Source of the DNA: Chimonanthus salicifolius
Taxonomy: Eukaryota > Streptophyta > Magnoliopsida > Laurales > Calycanthaceae
DNA length: 64,000 bases
Direction: 5' to 3'
Assembly (NCBI GenBank): GCA_013350335.1
Contig: CM023532.1
Coordinates: 88,291,383 to 88,355,382, forward strand
Positions 33,760-45,090 of this stretch are shown piece after piece. The position numbers and the translations under genes were made by a program. Below the pieces are notes generated by a model that worked only from the letters and a program-made list of their open reading frames with translations, made no database searches and had not been told where the DNA came from. The stretch's first letter is position 1. Every line of letters starts with the position of its first letter.

Positions 33760-35547
33760 CTGCATCATCCACTAAGGATATAGATAGGGCGTTAGATCAA
33801 CGCGCCCAGTAGTGTTTCCGAATAGGGCTACCACATGGTTAGTCAAACATGCAAATAATATAATGATAATACATGTGTAACAAAATTCCATAAAAACATG
33901 CTATGTATGAAATGAACATGTAATGAGTCCCACCCATCACCATTCAACATAGACATCACTTGACGGGATTCTCATCATCAAGGTAACCCACAGTGGTCTT
34001 TCGGACGCCCCGACGGAGTGTGGCCTCCGGATTCCTCCTGATGGGATTCTCATCATCAGGGTACCCCACAGTGGTCTTTCGAACGCCCCGACGGAGTGTG
34101 GCCTCCGGTTACTACACCATCATCCCATGCCATGCATGAGATGTCTATGCAAACATGCCATTTGTAAATATAACATTTGATTCAAATAACTTATTCAAAT
34201 AAACATAAAACAGCAAATAAGTTATGTAGTTACAACAAGGTAGGAAACCTACTATAGTTTACTTTGTTCGACCCTTCCTTTGGACCGTCTTCCGATCACG
34301 GCTTGTTCACCGTTCTAAAAATCCGAATACCCTATGTACATGGCAGCAAGTTAATCATTTGACCCTATAATTCTAATTTGATTCTAAAACCCAAAAATTT
34401 ACTTAAACTTCCATGTCCTATCTTAGCCATAAAACCCCATAGTTTTGGTCCTTTTAAACATGTTTTTTTTGGTCCCATTTAGACATAGGATAATAGTATA
34501 ATGTTACCATGTTTTTACCTTTTAAAACCATCCAATAAGCCCATAACTTCGTATGATTCCCATTTTGTAAAACTCCATCCAAATATCCACATAACAGTCC
34601 ATGGGGTTCGGCCATACACATGGCCGAACCCTATGGTTCTCTTAATGGAAACCCATCAATATTTATCTATGAAATTAATCAGCAAATTAACATAAGATAA
34701 ATATGGTTCAGTCATGTCATATCTACTCCAAAACAGTAAGCTTAATTCCATATAAAAATCTTTTAAAAGCCCCACTCCAAAATATGCATTTTTGACTTTC
34801 AAACACCATGGAATCCACCAACTTTCTCATGGGGTTCAAATTAATAATAACCCATAACTTAAGCATTGGTGTTTCTTGAAGCAAGAGCATAAAATAAATC
34901 ATATCTTCCCACATGATTTTAAACCCAAATCCATCCTCAAAACAGTCCATGGTTTTGGTTCAAAAAGACCATCCAACTTAACCCAATCTTTTCATGGAAA
35001 TGTCATACCATTTCATGGGGTTCGGCCAACCCAATTGGCTGAACCTCATGGCCTATGGTTTAGATCTATTTATCCAATTATAAACTTATCTTATTCTTAA
35101 ATCAAAGCACATAATGATTACTTAAAATCCATCCTACACCTAACCCAAATAACTATACAAAACAGTCCATGGGGTTAGGCCATACACATGGCCGAACCCC
35201 AAAGTTTCCTTGATGTAAATTCTTCTCCTACTTACTGATTTTTGGCCACAAAATGACCCATTTGACATATAAAATTTATCATTTAGAGACATGATTTTTG
35301 TCCTTTAAAAACATCAAACTTAGTCCACTTTTATCATCTAAAAACAGTCCCATATTTGTATGGTTTTAACTTCCAAAAACATCCAAATAAATCAATTATT
35401 TCCATGGGGTTCGGCCATCCAGTGGGGCCGAACCCTATGGTCCATCTTTTATCTCATTCATGTACCTCCATCCCATATCTAACCCTTGTTAGATTTGGCC
35501 ATCCAATGGCCGGATCATGATTTAAAAATTGTTTATCGAAAACCTAC
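33760..35547 (-). other. Putative intron in the minus-strand solo LTR
   Basis: On the minus strand the donor ACG/GTAGGT (GT at 35547-35546) follows GGAGGAGTCGCGGAA. The acceptor GGATGATGCAG ends at 33760 with CTAAC upstream. The 1788-base length matches that of the complete element. Confidence 0.45.
34603..35516 (-). repeat. GGCCAT hairpin array in the minus-strand solo LTR
   Basis: Clear hairpins lie at 34603-34630, 35017-35045, 35171-35200, 35406-35434 and 35491-35515. At 34830 only the flank GGGGTTC remains. Fewer survive than in the complete element, consistent with age. Confidence 0.85.
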
Positions 35548-35949
35548 CGTTTCCGCGACTCCTCCAATTGATCTTCCCTCCGGCTTGTTCCTTTCCCTTT
35601 CTTAGCCTCTCCTTCTTCTTGATTCCTTGATGGTCAGGGACTGATTAAACAACCAGCTGCTGCTCTTGGTAGAAAACGGCAAAGAGAGAAAGAGATAGGA
35701 TTTTTGACTTTGGATGGAACACCTTGATGCCAACTCTTTTGCTCAAAGTATGCTTTTGTCTTGGTGAAATAAATCAATCAAGGACTGATTTCATATCAAT
35801 AACCAGTTGCTGTTCTTGATCTTAGAGAGATGATAACAGTCCAAGGGAGATAGAGAGATAGAGAGAGTAAAATGAAAATCCTTTGTTTGACCAAAAACAG
35901 CCCAAGGTTAATCCTTGTGTAACTCCCTCTCCTCAATCAAAGTTCTTTT

Positions 35950-36075
35950 TGTTACTTGGGGGTTTCATCTATGAAATGAAACACCCCAAGCAACCAACGT
36001 CCCTTGTGGTTGGACTAGTGTAACCTACCCTTTCCTTAGGGTCTCACATGGGAGTTTCATTTTGAAATGTAACTC
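35950..36075 (-). repeat. U3 palindromes in the minus-strand solo LTR
   Basis: At 36046-36080 arms of about 16 bases (CATGGGAGTTTCATTT and its complement with one mismatch) flank two bases. Near 35957-35985 arms GTTTCAT and ATGAAAC flank a short spacer inside GGGG/CCCC. They match the U3 palindromes of the 5' LTR in type and position. Confidence 0.75.
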
Positions 36076-37316
36076 CCATGTGCTGCACCGTCCCTTGTTG
36101 GTTGCCTCTCAATTTTTGGCTTATGTAACAGCCACCACTCTCAAGTGTAACTCCACCAACAGCAGCTCCAATCAGCCCCATTTGGCCCTCATCAACGTCC
36201 CATGTGGGAGTTCTATCATGGGAATAAAACTCCCCTCCTCCAAGTGTGAACACACTTTGTAACTCCCATTGGTTTAACATCTAATTTGAATTTGGAATGC
36301 CATAATCTATTGTGTGTAACTCCTCCAATCAGCTACCCATTTTATTCTCCAACCTTGGAGTTACATGCATGAACCATCAATCCATGTATGGGCTGTCTTT
36401 TGAAGACCCAAGCATGGCATAAACCCTATACCATCTCCAACGTGCATAATGATTTGAAAACTCAACTCTCACCCAAGTAACTCCCATGTAGCGTCATTTT
36501 CATTCTTAACTTGGGTGGGAGTTACATGCATATAAGTTTCCCTTGCAGCCAACAATTCTTAGTGTTTGAATTTGAAACAACCTACAAACCTTCTATCTCT
36601 ACATCTCACTCATTTAAAAATACATATTCATCCAACTCATTTATTCAACTCACCCAACCTAACTCATTCATTTAATTTAACTTAACTAATAAATTCAACT
36701 CAACTAAACCCATCATTCATTTCAACTCAAACCAAACTCAAGCAATTAATAAACTTAAATTAACTAAGCTTGAACTCAATCCATGGTTAATCATGCCATT
36801 CACGACCCATTGGGTCCCATCTAGCCATTTTGACCCTTTTATCAAAATTTGACCCAAATATGATTCTTGACCCGTTTAAATTCATCTTATCCATTTATTT
36901 GTTTTGTAAACAAACTACCATCCTTTGGGTCTTGATTGAGCCATTGACCCATTTATATTCAAATCAATTTTATTACAATGGCAATTCCATAAATATAAAT
37001 AATTTCATATAAAATGATAACTTTGAAATTCCAGGGTGTTACAAATCTCACCCTCATTCATGCGCATACAACATGCATAACACATAAAACCTTTATTTTA
37101 CAATTCATCATACGGCCACCATATCTTTTCCACCTCATCATTCGCATATCACTACTTGGCACACAAGAAACACACATTCCATGAAGCCCTAGCCGTCCAT
37201 TCCTCTCTCCAGTTTCCTAAAATCCAAAGCTTTTTTCACTTAAGATAATTAAATCTTAGACTTTCATTACCCATCCAAACCTTGATAAATCTAGCCATTC
37301 ATTCTAACTTAAACCT

Positions 37317-37324
37317 TATAAATA
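37317..37324 (+). promoter_or_regulatory. TATA box of the Tat/Athila LTR
   Basis: TATAAATA followed by GAGCACTAGGGCAGCC, a typical spacing for a plant LTR start site about 30 bases downstream. Confidence 0.65.
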
Positions 37325-38339
37325 GAGCACTAGGGCAGCCTCTGGAATTCAAATTTAGACTTGGATTTTCAAGGGTTTGGCGTGGAGGAAAATAGAAGAA
37401 GAGATCAAGAATATCTTTGGCAAAATTTGAATTTCCTAGGTTAGTTTAATTTGAAATTCTTTTATTTAATGTTATGTATTTATTTTTTCTTTAATAAATT
37501 CATATTTTACTATAGTATTTCTTGTGTCTAATTCTTGTTCCAAGTATTGAAATTCTTATTCCATATTTTAATTAATGAAAGAAAGTGAGAGTTAGAAATT
37601 TTGGTTTTCCAATTATTTTGTTCATGTGTAATAAAGATTTTAAATTTATTTTGATTTTTCTTTTGGGATTATTTTAGAAATTTTATTAAGAAATTCAAGG
37701 AAAGTGAGACTGATTTAGGACTGGTAAGAACTTGGATTTTTCAATCTAAGGATCTTTTAAAGAGTGACTGCTTTAGATTTGGAACTTCGATTGGAAATTC
37801 TGCCTAAGCCTAAGGCCGGAACTAAATTTTCTATGTTTAATGGATTTCATAAATTTTATATTAAGAGTTTTAACGAATGAGAGATCTAAATGCATGTTAA
37901 GTAATTTTGGTTTTTCAATTATTTTGTTCTAAGCCGTTATTTTGTTATTAAAATATTGAAAATTATGCCACCTTGAATCTCTGAACCAATTCCAATGAAA
38001 ATATATAAATAGCTTATTTTATTCATTTATTTTTCTTTATCCTTTATCTTTGTTTATAAATCTGATTCAAATGGTGGAACTAGGTTGGAATTAAATTTAA
38101 GTATTCTAATTAGATCCAGGTTAGATTTAGGTTATCTTTAGATTTCTTAATTAATTCCACCATTAAATGATAAACAATTTTATTCCAAATATTATGATTA
38201 GTTTCTATTTTGTTAATATTTTTGTCTTTATTTTCCGTAATTCCCTTAGGTTCAACCTCGCACTCATTCACTATATTAATCAATGATTCATGTGCTTGCG
38301 AGTAAAATAAATGTAAAACTATTTATTGCACAACAGTGT

Positions 38340-39300
38340 GGTGAACATGGCTAATAACAAAATAGACTATATAAATCTCAACTAGGGAACTATCAAGTTA
38401 CGATGACCAAAATAGGATGGCTTGAGGGCTCAAACGATAAAAAAGTGGCATATATCCTATCCTAAGCTTCGTAAGTTAGTTTCGTTGTTTCAAATAAATT
38501 CAGAAAAAAATTTAGGTGTAGTAACTCAATTTTAATGTCGTTCTCAGTAATATGACCAAAATAAAGAATAATAAAATCAACTACGACTTAGTACGCTTAA
38601 CAAAGATGTTGGAATTTACTTATACCCTCAGAAAAACAGAATGACTCTAAAGCTCACTGGGTTTAAGTCTTCACTGGTATTCCTTTGGTGATCATTAGAC
38701 TCATGGATATTTTTCTTCTTCAAACAAACATTAATATGGTTGTGTAAAAATTGCTCCGAGCAAAAATTTCATAAAATGTTCTCTTTAAAAGCATGGTATA
38801 AATTTTTTTAGCCACATATTAATTCTTGAAAAATCATTTTGACTTTTTTTTTTTACATCAAGGAGTCTCAGTTCTCATGAACTTACTTTTCCTTTGATTT
38901 AATTTTTTTTAGACAAAAAACACAAAACTTTTTTTTGGACTCACAAGTGCAACCCTTCAATACCCCTAAACTTAAATAGAACATTATCCTCAATGTTCCC
39001 TAATCTACAGTGATCAGGTGCAAATTAGAAAATATTGGATCAGTGTCAAATCGGGTTTTAGATGTACCTAAGACGTCTCACAACGCAACACCTATAAACA
39101 GACCTAAAACAAAAATCCTAGACTAGACCGACTCAATGAAAATCCTAGGCTGGATTGACTTTAACAAATTAATCAAAATCCTAGACTGACTTTAACAAAT
39201 TAATTAAAATCCTAGACCGACTTAACAAATTGACTGACACTAACACACAATAGTTGACCTAAGATGGTGATTATGGTGTTTTGGGTGACTAGGGTGGCTC
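38340..39300 (-). mobile_element. Inverted copy of the Tat/Athila 3' internal region
   Basis: Read on the minus strand, this matches 30130-31000 in order. The shared blocks include CTGATCACTGTAGATTAGGG with GAACATTGAGGA, the GAATACCAGTGAAGAC and GAGCTTTAGAG blocks, TTTATTTGAAACAA and AAGCTTAGGATAGGATATA. It also has several tandem CCTAGAC(T)-TTAACAAATTAAT units near 39100-39230. It belongs to a second element in opposite orientation and continues upstream into the ORF at 39690-42700. Confidence 0.75.
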
Positions 39301-40366
39301 TATATATGGAAGAAATGGTAGAATGGAAGGTATATTGTCACTCTGCCATGCTTCCGGATCTACATATCTGGTAAAATCCCATGGATTATTCATATCATAT
39401 GAGGGAAAGTCCTGGATAGGGTTTACCTCATTGTTCCCATCAACATTTAAGTTCTTTCCACCAATGGTCAGACTCTACTCACCATGGTTACAACGATTGG
39501 GATTAATGAAAGTTCTGGAACAGAAATTGCCATCACTTCACTAACCCTCTTGTCGTTCATAATGGATTGATTACCGACACAAGATTCACAACCTAGGGAC
39601 TCTATTCTAACCAAACGATTGGTCGAATCGCACCTCCAAACACTCATTTTCGCACACAAGGACAAACAAGACCAAACAAATTACACACAATAAATGACCT
39701 AATTTTGAAAAACAAAAAAAATGAATTCACATATTTGGTAATCGTTGAGCACATCAGGGTGGGAAGACATTTTTTTTCCCAGTGGCAGCATTGAATAAGT
39801 AAGTGAGCATGTGACTATTGAGATCACCTCTATTGCCATACCTAGGATACACATTTGAACAGAAGAGCAAATGTAGAATCCTGTACTTAGGAAACATGTT
39901 TCCACCCTTTAGCCAAGTTTGATTTCTCCACTCAGCCTTCTTCTTTCCACCAGATTTTTTTTACAAACTTTTGTCTATCCTTCATTTCAATGAATTTGGG
40001 GACTTCTGGAAGATAACCATCTTCAAAAATTGGTAATCCAATTAGCTCAGACACTAGTTGTGGTGTAACCACTTTTGAATCCCCATTTTGAAATTCAATT
40101 TCAAAGCAATTGTCCTGTGGGTGTCTCTTAGAAGAGCAGTACATCCTCGTGGCGACTGTAGGGTGTATCTTTCCACCCTAGTCCAACAACTTCTCCCAAC
40201 CCAATCTTTTGATGTGGCGAAGGGTTTTACATTTGGCCAAGTCCTTTGCACAACTTTTCTTCTCAATATTCAAATTTTTGAAAGAAGCGTAGGGCTCTAG
40301 AGGTTTGAGCAAGGTGAAAGTTCCCTTTACACAGTGCTAGAACAACCTGATTGAACCTAGAGAGCC

Positions 40367-40393
40367 GGGGGGGGGGGGGGGGGGGGGGGGGGG
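40367..40393 (+). repeat. G27 homopolymer (C run of copia LTR A)
   Basis: Twenty-seven consecutive G on the plus strand. The matching place in the other copia LTRs has 17, 7 and no long run. The exact length could be a sequencing or assembly artefact. Confidence 0.85.
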
Positions 40394-41354
40394 TTTGGGT
40401 TGTGAATACGTCAATCCCATTTTTCATGGTGTTTACAAATTTCTTGATAGTTAAAAGTGCATCGGAACATTCATTAAGAGATTTGTTTAGTGTGATAGAT
40501 TTATTAAGCAATCACACTAAGATTATGACCCTTAACATATTGTTTGATTATCGATGCTTGTAGACAATGTATAAAATAAGATAATCAATATGCAAAGTCA
40601 TGTGTGTTAAGGAGAGTAATTGAATACTAAATACAAACACACAAAGATCAAAACACCCTAAAACCATTTTAAAGTGGTTCGGTTAGCCAACCTACACCCA
40701 CTGTTAGGACTTGCTCAACCTTGAGCTATCCCCAAAATCCAGTTAGTGGGGACTTACACCCTCACAATTAAAGTAGGAATTCTACCTCACTCAATTGCCT
40801 ATAAATTTCACCCACCACTTTCGAATAAGAATTCTGCTTATCCATTTGGCTGGGAATTCCACCACCACTGTGCCGGAGACAACGCTCTAGATTTTTATAG
40901 TGGTTTTGGAACCAAGCTTCCTTAATCCACTTTCGGAACAAAGGTTTTAGAATAAAATAAAAACCAAGAAGGACTTGCCTTTGAAGCTCTTTCTCTTGAT
41001 GTGTGCTTCTTTAAGATCCTACCCAATGTATGACGACGCTCCACCTCGTAGCCGCCGTTTAGCAATCACAATGTGACAAGGAAACTGGTTTTACCAAAGG
41101 TTTCCTAGATATGATCCTTTGTTTCTTCTCTCTTTCTCACTTTCAAACTCAATCCTTAGATTGGTTGTTTATGAGTTTTCATCCTTCCGCTCTCTCTCTC
41201 TCACAACTCAATCCATCTGATTGGTGTATTTGATTCCCCAAGTGTACGCACGAGAGAGAGTGTGATCCTTCTATTGGCCCTTGTTAAGCTCACTGATAAA
41301 GATGAGGGTACAACAGATCCTGCAGAGGGATACCAACTGGTTGTATAAGATTGG

Positions 41355-41362
41355 TTTATATA
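41355..41362 (-). promoter_or_regulatory. TATA box of copia LTR A
   Basis: TATATAAA on the minus strand. A TATA box lies at the matching place in all four copia LTRs here. Confidence 0.6.
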
Positions 41363-42700
41363 GCGAAGGCAACCAGTTATAGTAACGGTAATGTACCGAT
41401 AGGTCTGTTTCACCGAGGGGTCAGTGACTAGAAATGTTACCGTTAAAATCCCGACCGTTGTGCATTAAGTGCACTCCAAAGGTAATATTCTTTCTTGGCC
41501 GACATGTCGTTGTCGCCGATGGGTCGACATTTATGGCACCGAGAGGTCGGTCCATACTAGAGGCTCGTTCTGATGCAAAGCATGCTTGACAGTAGTTTCA
41601 ACACTTTGAAACCTGTTACCCAGAACGACCTGTCACCCTTTACAGAGGGGTCGGTCCTAGTACTCTCGATCGGTCTTTCATTGCCGATATGTCTGTTTCT
41701 TCGAGAGTCCACATGAGTTCAAGGTTTCAAAACTCAAGATCTTGATTGAGGAGTCGTTGACCATGAGGGTTCGTTTCAGCCTTTCACTGAGGGGTCGGTG
41801 CATACGAGACTCTCGATCAAAGGCATACCTAGAATGACAGTTCAATGTCCCAGAACCTATGTGAATCTGGACACCAGTCCTTGACCATGATGGGTCGATC
41901 CTGTCTCTACCGAGGGGACGGTGAGAATGACTGGTCAAGCTGACAATTAAACAAAATCCATATTTCCAAGTTGGGTTCAAACTCACTGTCAAACTTCCTC
42001 ACTTAGGTTTTTTATGATTTATCCATTTGTTCTTCTAAGCCTAGGAAGTCCTCTCTAAGGTGTGGGTACCACCTAAAATCATCAATGGCCATATTACCTA
42101 TTTTGTGATTGCCATAATGATGAATTTCAATCCGGTGGAGTATGATCTTTACTCTTGATCATCTTGGGTCTTCAAGCTTCTAGAAAATGCTTTTTTCCGA
42201 GTCATGGAATTGACAAACTTAGGGACTTGGCCAAGCCGATGCACTAACACAAGGGACCATCTTTGTCTTCACCATCTTCCTCATCATCATCTTCTTCATC
42301 ATTTTTTCTTCTTTTTCCTCATCATTTTCTTCATTATTTCCCTCTTCATTGTCTTTCTATTCTTCTTCTACCACTTCTTATTCTTCTACAATTTCTTCTT
42401 CTATAATCTCAGGTTGAGGTCGGGAACAAGGGCCAGATCTAGTTACCTGAAGCTTAGGGGGTCATTCTAAAGGGACTTCCTCTGAAGTTTGAGCATGGGT
42501 AGATGAACTTCCAGATTTGGAAGCCATTTTCTTTAGCTTGGTACCAGTGGCTTTTGACCTTTCGGTAGGAGGATAGTCACTTTGAGGGTTATTCCTACAA
42601 GAAGGGACTTCACTGGAACAAGCTATCTTAGTTCTAGCCATTGATTTCAACTTCCCTAACAAGTGTTCAAGGAAAATAGAAATAGGGGAAATCGAAGGCT

Positions 42701-43400
42701 TACCCAACAGAAGAAATCACTCGAATTCATGAGAGCAATGAGTCCACACTCCGGAGGAAGATTTTCCAAAGTGGTTTCCCTACGATATTGGTCAGAGATG
42801 GAGGTTCCAAGCACCAAGGGCACGATCGGTCGACGAAAGGGAAGGAGGGTACGAGAGTAGAGAGAGGCGAAAACCCAAAAACCAGACTGATTTTCACGAA
42901 AGAGTTTTTAACTTAAAAACCAAAACTCCGCACGAATGATACATCGTCCAGGACAATCGGTCGTTGGTCCAATCCATCGTCAAATAATGATGTGCAGCCA
43001 TGACAGATGAAAATTTTCCATTTTTGGAAATCCTTTTCAGTTTTGAAAACTCCTCTTTGATTTTCAAAAACACATGGCATAAACATATTATAAAAGCACA
43101 ATTATGCCACAAAACATCTTGCAAACATTTAATTCAAAATTCACATATGCAAACCAAATGTATTGAATTAAAATGCAAGAAACAAGTCAACACACCATAC
43201 ATGGTTCAATTGTGTTAACCAAACACATATGTTTAACACATTGAAGCACAAATGTAGGACTTTGAAATCAAATGTCCATTAATGTATGACTTTCCAAGCA
43301 AGACTAGTACTATAGCCAAGAAGAGTATAGTCTAAGCTTGTAGTTGCCTAAAATTTTCATGTCATAGCACAAGGGGATATTTGAACTCACATGAACAAGT
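42701..43400 (-). other. Unassigned stretch between two element fragments
   Basis: This joins the Athila-type ORF fragment on the left to the copia gag on the right. I see no reliable frame, LTR end or target duplication. It is AT-rich and probably decayed sequence of one or both elements. Confidence 0.5.
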
Positions 43401-43439
43401 GAGGTTCAATTGCAATGTTCTTGAGATATACAAGTGAGT

Positions 43440-45090
43440 CTAAGACCAAGGCAAGGCATGAGTGATGGTCTATCTCTTTGGCACCCAAATGGTTGAGGTG
43501 GGTGATTCATACACATTCCTTTGATAATACCTTTGATGTCACAACCTAGGATTCCTTAACTCCTTCAAAACATTATTCAATTGTTTGATCAAGGAGTCTT
43601 GCATTTGGTCCACCTTCTTTGGAGGTTTAAGTTTTTGAACCTTAGCTTTAGATGGGTTGATAAAGGCTTAATCCTTCAAGTGTCTCTTCCTAAGATTGTA
43701 TTCCATCTTGTAATGCCCAATCTTATGACAATAGAACATTTACCTTTGGGAGCATGAGACACTATCCCTTTAATAAGTACTGTATGGTTTATAGGTCCTT
43801 TGGTTGACATAGATGAACCAAGTCCCGACCTATCACCATAACTTTTACCAAGATTAAATAATTTTTCATGTTTATGCTCTCCATGGGTAAATTTATCTTG
43901 AAACTTCTCTTTGTGATTTTTCAAGTCTTTTAGTTCAAGAGATAGTTTTCGAACTTCTTCTTCAAAGTGTTTCTTGATGTCCCACAAATTTTCAACATCT
44001 TTTCCATGAATTTATATTTCGTCTTGAAGAGACTTCTCAATTTTTTTTTTAACTTTAAAATTTCATCAGGATTTTAACTTTGTAGAAATGAGAGTGTTTT
44101 CATGTTTCAAATTTTCTATTTTGTTAGAAAGGTTTGAATTTTCAATTTTACCTTTCAAGTTTTTTAGCTAACTTCTCACTCTCAAGGTATAATGCATTGA
44201 ATGATTCTTGAAGATCTTCAACTTCTTCTTCATCATCCTCCATTTCAATTACAGGTGCTTCAAGATCACCCCACTATAGAGGCTATGAAACCCTTGGATG
44301 GTTCAATTTTTTCTTGGGTTTCCTTTCAGAATCACTTTGGATTCAGATGTGTCTTCACAAGTTATATTCATAGCCTTCTTCAATTTTTCCGATGGGCAAT
44401 CATTTGCAAAATGTCCTTAGTCACTGCAATTGAAACAAGTTCGTTCTTTGGACTTTCTTCTCTTTTTTCCTTACGAGGTTCGTGAGTTTTAGTCACCTTT
44501 TCACTTGATTCACCTTTCTTGATTCTCCTCATTTTGTTCATCCTGCTAAAGTTTTTCAAAAATTTCTTAGCAAACAAGGCAACTTCTTCACTTGAATCAT
44601 ATTTGTTTTCTGATTATCTTTCTTTTAACTTTTTAGATTTCAAGGAAGATTTTAATGCAATCGGCTTGTCCTTTGGTGGTTCAAAATGTAGTTCATAGGT
44701 TTGAAGAGAGCCTACAAAATCATCCACATTCATTAGGGCAATATTTCTATGATCCTCCATAGCCAAGGTCTAAATCTTTCGGCAAGATTTCTTACAATTT
44801 TTGCGCACACCTTATCCTCGGGGATTCTTTCACCAAAAGCCCACATTGAGTTAACAATGTCACTCCATTTGGAATATAAATCCATAAAAAATTCATTCTC
44901 TTGCATCTTAATGCTATCAAATTGAGATTGGAGAATTTGAAGACTTGTTACCCTCTTAACTATTGAGGTACCTTCATGGGTTCTCTCAAGAATGTCCCAT
45001 GCTTATTGTGCGTTTTACATGTCATGATTCTTTTATATTCAGTGGGTGATACGACACAATTTATAGCATTCAAGGCTCTACCATTAGCAG
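43440..45090 (-). pseudogene. Ty1/copia SIRE/Maximus-like gag, main part
   Basis: Read from 45090 downward: NGRALNAI and a block ending WDILERTHEGTS, then QSQFDSIKMQENEFFMDLY and IPEDKVCAKIVRNL (gag core). Next are a CFNCSD-GHFANDC zinc knuckle near 44420, a coiled-coil stretch (LSNKIENLKHENTLIS, 44050-44150), SYGDRSGLG near 43840, a second Cys/His motif (FYCHKIGHYKME, 43700-43740) and IWVPKR near 43480. This order is typical of SIRE/Maximus gag. Stops and frameshifts are scattered. The N-terminus lies at 49461-49683 beyond a block inserted at 45091. Confidence 0.85.

Larger units (their letters stand above)
33226..37043 (-). mobile_element. Tekay-type solo LTR, minus strand (3.8 kb)
   Basis: Flanked by AATCT (33221-33225 and 37044-37048). 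It starts TGTAACACCCCGCCC and ends GGGTGTTACA on the plus strand. On the minus strand it is close to the LTRs of the complete element, sharing the donor GTAGGT, acceptor GATGCAG, two CCGGAG units and U5 hairpins, so it belongs to the same subfamily. It is a clean solo LTR inside the Tat/Athila LTR. Confidence 0.93.
32057..38330 (+). mobile_element. LTR of the Tat/Athila element, with nested solo LTR
   Basis: Starts TGTTGAGACATGAAAAG immediately after the degraded polypurine tract. Its sequence continues at 37049 after the solo LTR 33226-37043. Features include a GGGCCA-rich stretch at 32390-32550, a TATA box at 37317 and a poorly kept right part. The right end is uncertain because inverted element sequence begins around 38340 and no primer site follows. 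Confidence 0.55.
40315..42249 (-). mobile_element. Ty1/copia (SIRE/Maximus-like) solo LTR A
   Basis: Flanked by CAAGG (40310-40314 and 42250-42254). On the minus strand it runs TGTTAGTGC ... to ...AACTTTCA, 1935 bases. It contains a TATA box and many short CGACC/GGTCG inverted motifs (41400-41930), and near its 3' end a run of 27 C. It splits the Athila-type ORF, whose frame continues on both sides. Related LTRs lie at 45091, 48256 and 49771. Confidence 0.85.
39690..42700 (-). pseudogene. Athila-type extra ORF (putative plant transposon protein), split
   Basis: On the minus strand a decayed frame begins near 42640 (MARTKIACSS), runs through a basic region and a Glu-rich stretch (42250-42410), is cut by a copia solo LTR (40315-42249), and resumes at 40314. 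Beyond it I read LGWEKLL, VVTPQLVSELIGLP, WRNQTWLKGGNMFP and LHLLFCSNVYPRYGNRGDL down to about 39700. This pattern resembles the plant 'putative transposon protein' found as an extra ORF in Athila-like elements. It sits upstream of the element's 3' region, where an envelope-like ORF would be. Stops and frameshifts (near 39960 and 40185) break it. The family call is from memory of its pattern and is moderate. Confidence 0.5.

Noticed and set aside
39323..39544. Plus-strand 73-codon frame
   Set aside because: Lies opposite the decayed minus-strand element and has no recognisable motif.
42204..42470. Phe-rich frame
   Set aside because: It reads the complement of the Glu-rich stretch of the minus-strand Athila-type ORF and partly the copia LTR; no gene.
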